From Diaporthe sp. PMI_573 (Eukaryota > Ascomycota > Sordariomycetes > Diaporthales > Diaporthaceae), in contig JAJTUP010000023.1 of NCBI GenBank assembly GCA_021399435.1, positions 558,001 to 622,000 of the forward strand: 64,000 nt of DNA, in the 5' to 3' direction. The translations under genes and the position numbers were made by a program. Positions 45,160 through 58,356 of this stretch are shown piece after piece. The notes beneath the pieces were generated by a model. That model saw nothing but the letters and a program-made list of their open reading frames with translations. It had not been told where the DNA came from and did not search any database. Positions within the stretch are counted from its first letter, which is position 1; each line of letters opens with the position of its first letter.

Positions 45160-45910
45160 AGCATCATTAGCTGATTGGCGAGGATCATCGATGTAGGCAC
45201 AAAATCATCGGGATCTCTAGCAGAAGTATTGTCCTTCCGACATTGCATCAATTAGTTGATATTCGCGTGGTTCGACTATCTTTCTGGGCCGGCGTGATCC
45301 ACTTCTTCAGCATTCCCAAGGTTCGAACGTCCAGGCTGTAGGCTGTAACATTACACAGAAAAACCGTTCAGGATCGTCGAACTGCCTAATGAGGCTCTCC
45401 AGGAAGTGTCGTAAACCTTGCCACACAGGATGTGCAGGTGATTGTGATGGATGATCTGCACGATTGTTATAATCGGTGAGGCGGCACTTGTCCAATTGGT
45501 ATGACTAGCAAGATGGTGTTTGGATGGCGTGCAACTCATCGACGAAGTTTGACTCGTCCTGTTCCTCGTTTTCCCCCAGTCCGGATGCAAATGCTGACGG
45601 GTCGGGATCGCCCACACGGAGACGGGATTTCACAAGTACCATGGACTTTGGCGCATGACTGGTTTTTATCAGCATGCCTCCCACAAAACTTAAGGCCGCC
45701 ATGGAATCAGAGCTCAAGATCCGGATTTGAAAGTCTTGGAACTTGCCTTGTTCACTTCATCACCTTGTCTGACATCGCGAGAGCAGGGCTCCACGCTGTT
45801 GAAGCTACGGGCCATCAGAAGTGCAGGGCAGTGGGAAATCTGATGGACTGCCACGAGATAGTCCTTCGTAAGAACTCAGCAGCTGTTTCGAAGTCTCTGG
45901 ACACGGCCGG
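45160..45910 (-). pseudogene. Decayed coding relic, family not recognised
   Basis: The minus strand shows protein-like segments in shifting frames. In order they are DFETAAEFLRRTISWQSIRF (about 45880), LMARSFNSVEPCSRDVRQGD (about 45800), FQDFQIRILSSDSMAALSFV and continuing to about 45505. Then, in the same frame after one TAG at 45505-45507, comes LRHFLESLIRQFDDPERFFC to about 45307, and in another frame FVPTSMILANQLMMLRRTSS near 45180. At least two frame changes and several stops separate them. No start-to-stop gene can be drawn, and I cannot name the family. It could also be several short exons of a real gene. Confidence 0.4.
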
Positions 45911-47323
45911 CTCGCAGGGGTCCTAGCCATTGGGCCTGGCCGCTCATGCGCAGCGTTGTAGCAGATCGCGCACTCTGGGAGTCATGATCGGGGCAAATGC
46001 TTGCCAGAGTCGGGTAAGGGCCCTTGATAATCCAATCGTAACACACGCGGAGAGAACGTCCGGTACAACCCATGGATTCTTGCTCGGTTGTGGCCGGGAC
46101 ATCCTGCTGATGGAGTCATCGCGGACTGAGACATTTTGCGGATGACGGCTGCGTACAGCGAGGCAAAGGGCCTCGTGATCTTATTCTGGTGACATGGACC
46201 GCCACGCCAAGGCGATGACAATAGACCATGCAAGCTCCCTTGACTTGGGTTACGTTACCATGGGACTTGTAATCCTCGGCTCATAGAATATGATGTAAAA
46301 AAAGGCATTTGCAGCGGCACGCCGTGCGACCCATGCTCACGACGTACAACGTTTGGACGAATTTCTCCCGGCACGTCCACGAATCATCGGTTGAAAGGCC
46401 AGTGAAAATTCACGATGGCTGTGTGCAGCAGGTCGGCGGGGTCCTTCCGAAAAAGCACCAGGGCTCATGCGCAGTTGGACGAGGCAGGGCGTATCCCGAG
46501 GTGCGGACATTAGCTTTTCCTGAGGATCTGTCATAATGCAGACGGCTGAGATTGGGAACGACAGCGTGTGCGATACTGTAGAAAACAACAATAGTTTTTA
46601 CGCCCGTACCGCACGAGAATGACACAACTGACATGTCGTTTTCCGGAAGGCGGCTGCGGAGATCCGAACTTGCCATTTCCAAAGCGCCGGGCGGCATTAA
46701 GGAAGAGGTATTCAGATAGCCGCAAGATGCGTGGCGTGGCACGACATTAAGGCCCGACCTTGGGGGTTTGTAGGACAAGATTCGCCATGACAGGTAATTA
46801 TTGGTAAGATTTGCGATTCGGCACAGCAGGAGAAGCATGGAGTGCATGGAGACGGCCCATGACTTGGTGCAGGCGGTCGAACCCGATCAGGGACTCCGGG
46901 TACTGTACCCAAATGAAGGGCCTCCATGTTGACCGGCCGGCAGGATGATGATGATGGGTGGATGCACAACTCTGGCACTGGATGGTGTGGTGAAGATGTG
47001 CGCCCTCGTACGACACTGTGCGGCCGGCCACCACCAAGTCGAGCGGAGGGTGGCAAGCTCCGCGGGATGCCCAAAAAGAAGTATGCCCCTCTGTGCCGCG
47101 GTGTTGTTGGCGACGGTGCTGGTTGCTTTTTCTTGCTGCTGATGGTGTGAACGTTGATGTGATGATTGGCAATGTTTGCCTCGACCTGGAAACCGGTCAG
47201 AACGGTGTGTGGTTCTCTTGAGACGGTGGATCAGATATGCGTGCAGTTCGCGGGAAGGCACGAAGGGTACTTGACCAGAACATCTTGCATGCGTTGCATC
47301 CATCTGCAACCCACGAGAAGTTG

Positions 47324-47485
47324 ATGCTGCTTCTGCTTCTGCTTCTGCTGCTTCTGCTGCTTCTGCTGCTTCTGCTGCTTCTGCTGCTTCTGCTGCTTCT
47401 GCTGCTTCTGCTGCTTCTGCTGCTTCTGCTGCTTCTGCTGCTTCTGCTGCTTCTTGCTTCTTCTGCTCTTTCTGCTTCTGCTGGG
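47324..47485 (+). repeat. TGCTGCTTC microsatellite
   Basis: About 160 bp of a 9-bp unit TGCTGCTTC, with TGCTTC variants at both edges. On the minus strand it reads as Lys-Gln-Gln in one frame and on the plus strand as poly-Leu in another. The surrounding frame (minus, 47231-47749) has no other protein character, so I treat it as non-coding repeat DNA. Confidence 0.9.
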
Positions 47486-48883
47486 GCCAAGTCCAATGTC
47501 GGGAGCCACGACAGCTCGTTTCCCGAAGCAGAAGGTCGTGGCTTCCAGAGCGATCGTATCACTCCGTGACGATAATGATGAATGCACAGGTGCGATGCAC
47601 ATCGATGTCTGCATCACCAATGACTGCCTACCTGCTTTACCTACATGCGATAGGTTCGTCGCTTGGCGCGAACGTGGGCCTGTTCGGGCACCTTGGCTTG
47701 TTGCGAACTCACACACCCGCGCACCCGCACACTGCTGGCGCGTACACACACTACAAACGGTTAAATTATAGTGAGTGATGATAAGAGGCTTGGGGTGCCA
47801 CGTTCCTGAGGTGACCCCCCAAGAGGCAAGTCAAATAAATCTGCTCATCTGGGCATCCAAGATGGCATTGGAACTTGGCTAGCTGTATGGTGAAACCCAA
47901 TCCTGGACGTCGGAACGGCTCCCCGATACCGGTAGTCCTGATCGTACGGCTTGCCGAAGTGTATTTGGATTGCATGCAGCGCAGGCCTAGTGCAGTTGGA
48001 TTATTTTTGGTGTTCGTGTCGTGCGAAAAACCTTGTGCTATAGCCGTGGTGATGCCCGTGGCACTCTACTCCGCACCCACTAACAGCACTTACGGTATGA
48101 CAAGCTCGAGCCGGCTGCCATCCCCGGCGGTGCGTCGTTGGCTGGTATGTAATTAACACACCTCCCGCAGTGCTCCGTACAGTACTCCGTTCTCTCGTCT
48201 CTCTCCCCTACCCTCTCAGCCCTCTCCGCTTCCCCAAGGGGCCCATTCCCATGTCAGTTGCTGCAGAACATTCTTTGGCCCCACAGGCTGACCAGGACCC
48301 AATGGGTCAAGAAATGGCCTTCGCTTCGAACTGTGCCTGAATCTGGATGCGGCCATGGGCCATGGACCCGGTCTTGTGGCGGGTACCTGGCAGATATGTA
48401 TGATGTGATACAGAGCTGAGAGCCTCGCCCGCCCCGGGCCCAGAGTCCGGAATCTGACTGAGCCTTACGGTATGGCCCTCTTGTGGCGCTCATGCAGGTG
48501 ATTTGGTGCGCCGTAGATCGCGTTCATCAGTCCACAGCACGCTACGGATGGAGCACCCAAGACCGCGGGTGGACCGCTGCGTACGGACCGGCGCACTAGG
48601 AAAGCAAGCAACTGGCACCTCCCATGTAGACATGGTTGGATTGGGCATGAGGTGACAGGTAACGGAGGCCACCAGCGCCAGCACCAGGAACCGCCGTGAC
48701 GTTGAAACTTTTTGAGGCACAAATCTAATTTGGCCACACTCTAACCCCCCCTGCCCACTTTCCAGCTCCCGCGGATCTTTTGGAGGGAGGGAAAGGGGGT
48801 TGGTTGGTGATGCACCGATGGCCAAGATGGCGTGTTGTTTGCTCTGCCCGCTCCGTGACACCTCTGCTGTTACATTTTTGCCG

Positions 48884-48940
48884 TGCCTGTCTGCCTGTCT
48901 TCTGCCTGTCTTCTGCCTGTCTTCTGCCTGTCTGCCTGTC
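48884..48940 (+). repeat. CTGCCTGTCTT minisatellite
   Basis: Four to five copies of CTGCCTGTCTT with shorter CTGCCTGT units at the ends, in the gene-poor stretch. Confidence 0.85.
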
Positions 48941-50165
48941 ATGACACCGTCACCCTGACATTATATACAGACCGGCCTGCAGGGCAAGATGGGGGGCTCT
49001 CCTCTATCGAGCAGACCCGCGTGTTATGATACGATGCGATACGGGCAAGCCAGAAGAAAAAGGCGTGCAGCAGATACCGTAAGTGCGACTTGAAACAGGA
49101 GACGGGACCAGGAAGGGGGATCCGAGGCCCCCCCCTCACCAAGATGTTGACAGGCTCCTTCGTCCGATTGGGTGGGCCCAAAGGCTGGCCCAGCAGCCCA
49201 GCAGCCCAGCGGACCCGGCTGGCCGCAAATGGCAACAGCACTGGAGCAGAGGAAAGCACGGGCCCTCCCTTGGGCCAGCTGGGCTGGCATGGCTGGCTGG
49301 TCAGACAGTGACAGAGCACGAGCACGGGCACGAGCGGCGAGGGGACCCACCCCCTTTTAGGGAAGGGGTTAGTTCGCGCGCCACATGCCCAGCTGCCCTG
49401 CCACCCGCCCGCCCAGGTCCCCAGGTACTCAGGTACTCGGGCAACCCTGGCCGCCACAGTTGGGCCCCCCCCGTCGTCCCCTTACCCCTCCGCCTCCCCA
49501 GACCGCCGTACCTTGCACGATGCAACAGTGGGCAGGCGAGAGGCGACTTCCGTAGGGCGGGCTGCAGCTGCAGCTGCCAGAGTACACTAGCGTCGGCGGG
49601 GAACCTCCCAGACGTCCCGGCCATTCGGCTCTTTCCCTGACGAAAACGTGGCCAACGGGTGCTCTCTGCCGTGTGGAGAACCCGTTACCTGCACATCCTC
49701 ACCCTATCGACGCCTGCACCCGGGTAATTCAAAAGTCTGCGCCAGGGTACGGTCGCACTCGCGCCACCCATCCTGCCATCCTCTCTGTGAGCTCCCTGGA
49801 TTGGGCTGGGATGGGCTGGGCCGGCCCCCGGCCACGCCTGGCCTTCTTGCACCCGGCAGGGAACCTTCAACGGCGAAGTTGTCGCTGTTGGAAAGGCTGG
49901 TAAAAAGTCAACCCCCACCAGACTGCACCGGGACAACTGCCGTGCCTACGTTACCGTACTACACCACTGGAACGTAAGATTGCAGGGAAAGTTATTAATA
50001 CGCGCGTGCACATGTGCAGTGGGGGGCAGCGGAGACGACGTCGGAATATGTTTTCCGTGTATTTACCTGCTCATGTACCTAGTAGGTTCGTAGACCATAG
50101 GAAATACTGCATACGCAAACACATGCGACCAAATACCATATAGTACTGTACACAGTAGTCAAGTC

Positions 50166-50190
50166 AGAGAGAGAGAGAGAGAGAGAGAGA
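50166..50190 (+). repeat. (AG)n microsatellite
   Basis: About 12 AG dinucleotides in a row, non-coding. Confidence 0.95.
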
Positions 50191-50952
50191 CATTCCCTTC
50201 CTTTTGCAGCGCCGTGGAGACGTGGAGAGCGGTCGCCCATTGGCCAATTGGTCAATTGGCCACCCACGCGGCCAACGATAATAATAACATCAAGGCGGCC
50301 TGGGAGCTCTCCCTGTTCCGCGGGCCTCGGCTCTCAGCCTCCAGCTGCAAGTCATACACGCGCCTACATGGTACATGATACGTTTCTCCATCTCGACTCT
50401 CAGCCTGGTTCCCCAGACTTGAAACTGGCTCTGTCAGTGGCACCTCGGGCCTCAGATCTCGCAGACTCGGACCGGCCAACGTCTCGGAATAAACTTCAAA
50501 GAGACGCCTGGCTGAGTTTCCACAGTCGCCATCGTGACCACAAAAAAAAAGCTAGGGATAGGTCTGTTCCGGCCCCCAGGCTGGAGGGGCCGCCGGATGC
50601 ACTCGCTCCCACATGCAAACTTTTTGAGCAATCATCAGTGGTACGATGCATGCGGTACGTGTGTGGCAGAAGCAAGCTTCTACCGACTGCCGCCTGATCT
50701 GGCATCGAGCAACCCGGGCTGACATGATGCGACCGGTCAACACAACCGACCATCCACCGCTCGCTCAGGGATATGAAAAGCTGGCTCGGCTCTGTCCCGC
50801 CACAGGTTGGGCATGGGCGGTGGCCTCCTGGTTGCCTTGGTTGGCCCCCAATGCACCGAGCAAATCGCCAATGGTCCTTCTGTCGACACGCTGAGGTGCG
50901 ACGTGGTACGGTACGTACATTCATCCGTACACGTACACCGCAAAAGTACATT

Positions 50953-51020
50953 GCAGGGCAGGGCAGGGCAGGGCAGGGCATCGCAGGGCATCGCATCGCA
51001 TCGCATCGCATTGCATCGAT
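50953..51020 (+). repeat. GCAGG and GCATC pentanucleotide repeats
   Basis: Five GCAGG units pass directly into GCATC units (with one GCAGG in between), so two related pentamer repeats abut. Non-coding. Confidence 0.9.
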
Positions 51021-54000
51021 CGAGCCAGGTTGCCTGTCGTCCCGCAATAAAATACCTACCCACGAAACCAAAAGCCAGCCTTATCGCCCTGGCCGCCGTG
51101 GGCATAACGTTGGGCCCTGGAACTCAGCTCGGGGAACCGCGACCAAACCCTATGGGGGCCCATTTCCTTCCAAGGTTCACAAGGTTCACAAGGGTCAAAG
51201 GCCAAGGTTCAAGGTGACCAGGTTGGGCTGGACGGTGACCAGAGGCAGGCGGTACCTGCCAAGTACCCTCCCACCCTTCCCATCTGACAAGCGCTGTGTC
51301 GCCCTCGGCTTCTCTTCCGGGCTCCGGCAGTCGCCTGACAAAGGCCTCGCGGAGCCAACCAGCGAGCATGGAGGGCGCTGCACGGGGAGGGCGCTTGTCT
51401 CGAGTGGTGACAGGGGTCTTCCATGGGCCAGGGACAACTTTCGAGACCTGATTGACTGATTCCGAATTGCCTTTTCAACACCGCCATTTGTGACTCCTGT
51501 CCTCTCGACGAGCTCCCCCCTCCACCTGGATGGGCACAGCTTGACATCATCCGGCCCGTGATGCTTCAGTCCACGCCGGTGCCCCGCGAAAACTGAGGCT
51601 GCCTGACCGCTCAATCCCACCTCCGTGGGCGCTGGCGCTGTCGGCCGGCGACGATCAGGGAATGCATGGGCATGGCTCCAGTCCCAACAACTTGCAAAGA
51701 TATGCCTGGGACGGGACGGGACACGCAACCAATCGACCAAGCAGCAACCCTCGTCTCGGGCGAGACGTGGTCCGCAGAGCCGTCGCTGTCATGCTCACAT
51801 TGGGTCTGCACGCGCTCGGGGACACCCTGAAATCTAACTCTGGAGGATCAAAAAAGATTGAGACACGAATCCTCATCTCCGCCCGAGCCATATGGCTGCG
51901 TGCAGGGACCAGCCCCCAAAGAATCCTTCGACGCGTTCCACAGCTTCCATTGCTTCCATTTTGTTTCCAGCCTGGGGCTGGTTCCACATCGCCAAACTCC
52001 ATATCAATTGCCCTGCCAGCCCACCTGCACACCTGCCCACCCTGCCCAGGATGCCTCTCGCTTCCTTACCCTGCCCTGCGCGGCCTGCGCTGCACTCGCC
52101 GCCGGGGCTTCTCCGGGCGGGTCCTCAACCTCGTCCCCTGCCGTGCTTGTGAGCACTGTGGGCTTTCTCGACAGCCTCCTGGGCCCAACGGCTTCTCCGA
52201 TTCCCCAGAAATCAGTGCCCTCATCGACACGGGGCGCGTAACAAGCCCACTTCGTAAATTTGGGATTCTGAATATCGCCAATAACGCCAATGCGGGCACG
52301 ATGCGGCTCATCAATATCTGACGTCGATTCTCGTCGCCGCCGGAATTGCCGCAGCCTCACATCTCGTCGTACGGGCGTGGCTGTGCAGTGTCCCGCGTGT
52401 ACTGCACGCCCTTGCAATTTGCTGGTGGGCGCCCAGGCTCGGAGCACGCTGCCGCGCGATGAGGACAAACGAAGCAGAATACCATGCCAGATTCTGACAG
52501 GGTCGTCGGGCAGCTGCGACCAGCCACCGCATATGTGTGTTATCCGCCTCGGTGAGGGTTTCCGAGGCACACAAGATTCTCCGACCCGGTTTTTATGTAC
52601 CACGGGCTCGATAGATCAAATACGGACTCGTCGGACGAAGTTGTGACCGCCTCGGCGGCTCCTGTTTCGCCTGTTGTAGGGGCTGCCAAGCTTTTACTGG
52701 CCACCTGGCGATGGTTCAACGCTGTTGCAGCCGGCTTAGGAAGCCGGGAAATATGGATGCGACTCTGTAACTCTAGAGAAAGTAGATGTCTGATTTAGTG
52801 ATGACGGACGGCGAATGCCTTCCCATCGCCACTGGTTACGGCTTGTACAACCTTCCTGCTTTGAGACAATGCCGAGCCCACGAGTCCCACGACTGAGCTT
52901 GATTGAGCAGGACCTGTCAAAGTGTCGTACTAGGTTCTGAGCTTAGCGCCAGGGCTCCGCCCGAGGGCGCATCTTTCACAGCACTGGCGCACCTGCGGTC
53001 AGGCAGATCAGGTGCAGCTCTTCGGATACAACTTCCATCAACTCAGCGTCATCGTACCACCTCAAACTCTCGTCGGAACGGCTGCCTACTGTTGCGTCGT
53101 GTGCCGGTGAAATCACACTGATAGCCAGTGATCTTCATAATTGAGGGTAGTAGGCCCGGGACAACATGCCACGAACGGCGCACGGCACGGCACGCGATTC
53201 GACGATAGCGCCGCCCGGCTGACGTGAGCAGAATCCAGAGGATGCTGTAGCGAACCAAATCCCTTACTTTTTCCAGGCGTACAACCTGAGCTCGCGGCTC
53301 CCTGCGCACTACGGCGAGCACGGAGGACGGCTCGGCGTCAGGTGCAAACGACACCAACGCTTCTGACATCGCACTGCAGCCGGCTGTGCAACATGCAGCT
53401 AATAAGACACACGAGTACCTGCCGCGTTATTGCCGTGCTTGTGCAAAAGGATCAGATCTGCTCGATATCTCTATCCGATATGCATGATGATGTCTGCTGA
53501 GCCCTTCCTGGCGTTTTGTCTCCACCGGTCGGTCACGGAGGATGATGGCGGATACCACATGTATTCCAATCTGCACACTGGTCATCCTAGTCCGGACAGA
53601 ATGCACTCATCGAGACTGTTCTGGTATCGAGTTGCTGGGCTCGGTGAAGTCGGCCGGGCCCTGGTTAAAGTTCGGCATGCAAAACGTGGACAGGGCTGAG
53701 GCGGTCGTTCCGACATGTCGACGCCCCGTGTTCCGACGACCCCCCTTCAGTCCAATCTAATGAAGCATACCGCACCATTGGAACGATACACCCGATAGCC
53801 TTTGTCCGTTTCTTCAATAAGCTCTGTCCATCATGGGCAAGATTCAGCTTGGCCACACACGCACAGCGCATTAACTATCGCATTGGCTCACCGCTCTGCG
53901 CCTGAGGAGCCGACAAGGACTTGACCGAGATGCAAATGGGTACGGGCTCAGGTCAGCTTCGTTCGCTCACCTTGCTCCCTCCCCTGTCCAAGTCTGAGCC

Positions 54001-56389
54001 TGGTCTCAGTGCAGTGGTCATCTAACAAGGTCCACTTTTACTTCGTAAGGCCAGGACCCACCTCAGCTGTCAGACTCAACACTTTGACGGGGCGATAGTT
54101 TCTACAACCCGGGGGCAACCAGCACAGGTTTTATTACCGGGAGGATCGAGAGATGAGCCTCATGCCGCCCACTGGGTAGGGGACGTATACTGTGCCCCCG
54201 TCCCGCCGCAACAACATACACAGTACTGCACTTAGGGAAGCCGTACGTGCTTTTCCTTGGTCGTAGGTTCCGGGCTGCCCTCTTGTGGGCACCCGTTCAC
54301 GTCCGTATGTCGCAGAATCCTAGTTTGGTAGAGGCATCACCATTTCTAGGTGTAATGCCAACGCCTTGTGGTACAAACCAGACTAGCGCAGTGCTGTCAA
54401 CCTGCAGCCCCCATCCTACGTATCCGCACCCGTACCTGCGCCCACCTATCGATCTCCTTTAAGCCCGATCGCCGCGCACCTGTTATCCTCTTCGCAACGG
54501 CGCCTGGTTCCGTTCAGTGGCAGGACAATACCTGCGAGGTTATCACCGCCAGTCCACGTCACCAGCCAAGTCAGTCAGTCTGACTGAATGGCCTTGAACC
54601 CTTGCAAGCCTGCGGCTCCCGTTTGCTGGCCCTGGCCCTGGCCAAGATGGGACGGGATTGACTCCACGCCTCGCCCGGTCGTGGCCAGCCGTGGTTGCCG
54701 TGTCATGTCAGCATGGGCGCCTATCCCAACCAGGTGCTGCCGTGGACCGTTGGACAGTCTCACCGGTCTGTGACTTATGTGGTCAGAAGTAAAGACAAAA
54801 AATGAAGCAGCAACTCGTTGATGGGCTGACCATGCGGACTAATGGGGACGGAGTGGATCGCACACTTATTTTGCCTTGCAGAGTATTCCAATCAGGAGAA
54901 TTGCTCCCACAGTAGCAGCGCTAGAAGCTGCCTCGTGATGAATGGACAACTCGCAGCTCGAGGGTTGGGTAGCCACGGCCCGGCTCTTCTCCATACTGGC
55001 ATGCATCAAACCGTCCCGTGATGCCTGGCGGCGGTGAATGTCACGGGCGGTACTTTGGAGGTACCTGCTCCTGGGCCCTTGTCAACGTCACCGTGGTAGC
55101 GTTATGCAGCGAAAGGGATGATGACGGACTGGGTATCCTGGCATCCTGCATCACGTTTTGGACAGGGGAGAGGGTTCTTGGGGATCCAGATCCTCTTGAT
55201 TAGAAACGACATGGGCCCACCCATCCCAAAAGTCAATCCAAAGTCCAGTCCCACCATAGGGCAGCAAACGCAAATTTTCCCTGAGAACGGCACGGCGCAA
55301 CGCACGCACGCACGTACTTTGGCGTCCGTCTCCAATGTCCGACCTTCGCTCCCGCGCCCCCCCCGCGGAGGAGGTCATGGAGCTCGAGGCGGCGCCCATG
55401 TGACACCATCCTGGCCCCGGTCTTGGTGATGGACTGGTAATGGCATGGCATGGCAGCAGTCTGCCCGTCTGTTCTGTCGGCAGGGAACAAGCTCATGAGC
55501 TGAACAGGTACGAAACCACGGCTATGGGAATGGTCCCACACTATCCACACTGCTTTTTCTGCCCTTGTCGCTCACAGTCCCTTCACCGTGTCCACGCCAT
55601 GTCCCAGCCCTTCCCTGTCAATGTCCATCATCCCGGAGCGTTCCCCCATCGCCAACCTGCTGGCTCCCTGGCTGTGCCAGGCCTCGCAAATGTAAAGCCT
55701 GTTCCCCGGGAGGATGATCGCTCGCCGCGTTGTCCGTTATGCTGAGCCCTCTCAGTCACCGCCTGTTTCATTTCCTTCTGGATATTTCCCGAAAAAAAAA
55801 ATAAAGTGTTTCCTGCTACGTATCCCTGTCCTGTTCGTCGGGTCTGACGGTACGATGTACTATGTACCGCCGCCCGGCCTCCCTCCCCTTGTGTCATACA
55901 TATCTCGACCCTCCCCCTCCGCATACTTATTACTGCCTCTTCTCCTGTCTTGCGTTATCACTGTTCTCTGACCCCCTTCCATAATTCTTGTGTGTCCGAG
56001 TTCGAAAACCACCATACAGCGTCCTGAATCCCGCTGTTCTGTGTTGGCATTGCATCACCCCGTGCCAGTGTTGGAGCATTTAGAATCACCCACAACCGCT
56101 TCCTATTGCATAGACCCGCGGCTCCACAGCCACCGCATCTCACTTATCCCACGACCCGTGTTCGTGATTGATCCTGTCCGTTACACCAGACTCGCCCTGT
56201 TTATCACGGACGAGGCGGACTAGCACCCTTTCCCGAGCTCTGAGAAACATTATATGTTCCTGTCACTCAGTAGCACCCGCTTCCTACGGCTCCCCCTCGA
56301 TATCTCAAGATAGACGCCACCCTTGAGAAGACATCCTGACGGATGACCCACAAACAATAACCCCCTCAAGCGCAGTGAGAAGTGCAAAG

Positions 56390-58356
56390 ATGGCCTCAAT
56401 GCGTCGAAACGTCCCAGGCCGACGGGCCATGAAGCCCAAGCCTGCTTTCCCCTCTAAACAAATGCTCGTCCTCGGTACGTTTCATGCCTAGTCTGCGCCA
56501 AAAGCCTCCCGCGAGGAGGCCATTGCAGCCCTGCTTGCTCGATGTTGAGCACTCCGTACTGACAAGGGGAAAATAGCCATGTGCCGGATTTGTGAGCCCA
56601 TAGCCTTCATGTCGATATTTCCGTACATCTACTACATGGTACGGGATTTCGGCGTCAACGAGAAGGACATTTCATTTTACGCCGGAATGGTGACCTCGGC
56701 TTTCACCTTTGCCGAATTCTCGACGGGCATGCTCTGGGGACGACTCAGCGACAAGATTGGACGCAAGCCCGTCCTGCTTACCGGCTTGGCCGGCACAGCT
56801 ATCAGCGTCCTGATCTTTGGGTTCGCGCCCAACATCTGGGTGGCACTCATCGCGAGGGCTTTGGGCGGTCTGTTGAACGGGTAAGTTCAGCCAGTGCGTC
56901 CTGTGCTAAAAAAAAACAAGAGACTGACTCGCTCTGAAGCAACATTGGCGTCCTGCAAACGACCGTGGCCGAGCTTGTCACTGTCAAGGAACACCAGCGT
57001 AAGTTGGCAATAAATCTTAAATCTGCCATTGATGAACGGACTTCAAACTGATATCGAGCAGCCCGTGCGTATACGATTATGCCGCTGGTCTGGTGCCTAG
57101 GATCCATCGCCGGACCGATGATTGGCGGGAATCTCGCCCGGCCTTGCATAAACATGCCGAATATCTTCGCGCCGGGAACGATCTGGGAGAAATACCCCTA
57201 CCTGCTACCGAACCTCTTCAGCGCGGCAACGTGCGTCTTTGGCGTCATTATTGGAATCCTGTTCCTTGAGGAGACGCACGCCGACAAGAAGAACCGCCAC
57301 GATCCGGGACTCGCCCTTGGCAGATGCATTACACGGCGCTTCACACGAAAGCGCGAGGAAACGAAGGGCGACAGTGCTTCTGAGACTTCGTCGTTGCTCA
57401 GCCGCCATGAGAGCCTGCCGGACTACCGAACGACCGAGAACTCGCCCTTGCTCTCATCAACACCAGCGGCAGACATGGAGGCCCAGCCCCTACTCGATGC
57501 GGACGACGTCAATACCCGCCTGCGATCGTCGACCGAGAGGATGGAGAAGGCTAGCATCCCCGCCAGAGAGGTTTTCACGAGGCCGGTTATCATGAACATT
57601 ATATCGTACGGGATTCTGGCATTTCACACCATGGCCTTCGACCAGCTTTTCCCCGTGTTCCTCAGCTCACCCACGCCCAAGGAAGCGCAGCCGATATCCC
57701 TCCCGTTCCAGTTCGTGGATGGGTTCGACATGGACCAGAAAACGATCGGCCTGATCCTGTCCGTCCAGGGCATCTACCAACTCTTCGCCACCATCTTCCT
57801 CTTCCCGTTCGTCGTCAAGCGCATCGGGACCCTCCACCTCTTCCGACTCCTCGCCATGACCTACTTCTTCCTGTACTTCTTCACGCCGTACCTCGTCCTC
57901 CTCCCCGACAACCTGCGCATGGTGGGCGTCTACATCGCAGTGGTCTGGCGATGCACATTCTCATCGATGGCCTACCCCAGCAACGCCATCCTGCTCACGA
58001 ACTCGGCGCCGACGCTGCAAACGCTGGGGACGATCAACGGGGTGGCGGCCTCGACGGCGAGCCTGTGCCGCGCCTTTGGACCTACCATCACCGGCGCCCT
58101 GTACGCCGTGGGCCTCTCGACCGGATACTCGGGCCTGGCCTGGTGGTGCAACGGGCTTGTGACCATCGCGGGCGCCGTGTTCAGCTTCCAGATCACGGAG
58201 CCAAGGGGCCGCATGGACGCCGAGAAGGTCGACGAGGACGAGGAGGCTGCCAACGAGGCTGCCACCGTGGCAGCCGCCAGCGAGCTGCAGCCCGAGGTCG
58301 TGCCCGGGCGACTCAGCATCGACATGGTGCGCCGCGCCAGCCAGGCCGACCTGTGA
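56390..58356 (+). CDS. MFS transporter, ZIFL/YCR023C-like
   Basis: Four exons (56390-56474, 56577-56880, 56940-56998, 57062-58356) with consistent phases give 580 aa. TM1 begins in MLVLAMCRICEPIAFMSIFP. The MFS signature loop 2-3 reads GRLSDKIGRKPVLL, and the loop after TM5 continues as NGNIGVLQTTVAELVTVKEH. Conserved GSIAGPMIGG is in TM5 and LEETHADKK ends the first half. The central loop (about 250-350) is long and Ser/Glu-rich. The second half has FFTPYLVLLPDNLRMVGVYI and FGPTITGALYAVGL. Relatives are zinc-induced-facilitator-like proteins and yeast Ycr023c; the substrate is not known. The C-terminal tail is cytosolic and Ala/Glu-rich. Confidence 0.9.

Larger units (their letters stand above)
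43093..56389. other. 13-kb gene-poor stretch
   Basis: I find no intact gene in about 13 kb on either strand. Frames are short, without domain character, and mostly mutually overlapping. The first third (43.1-47 kb) has more balanced base composition and contains a coding relic. From 47.3 kb on there are many simple repeats and short direct repeats. The last kilobases are likely the long upstream region of the MFS transporter. No rRNA, clear tRNA or recognisable transposon open frame was seen. Confidence 0.5.

Noticed and set aside
47231..47749. Minus-strand frame with a long Lys-Gln-Gln run
   Set aside because: The only feature is the microsatellite; flanks have no protein character and no homologous domain.
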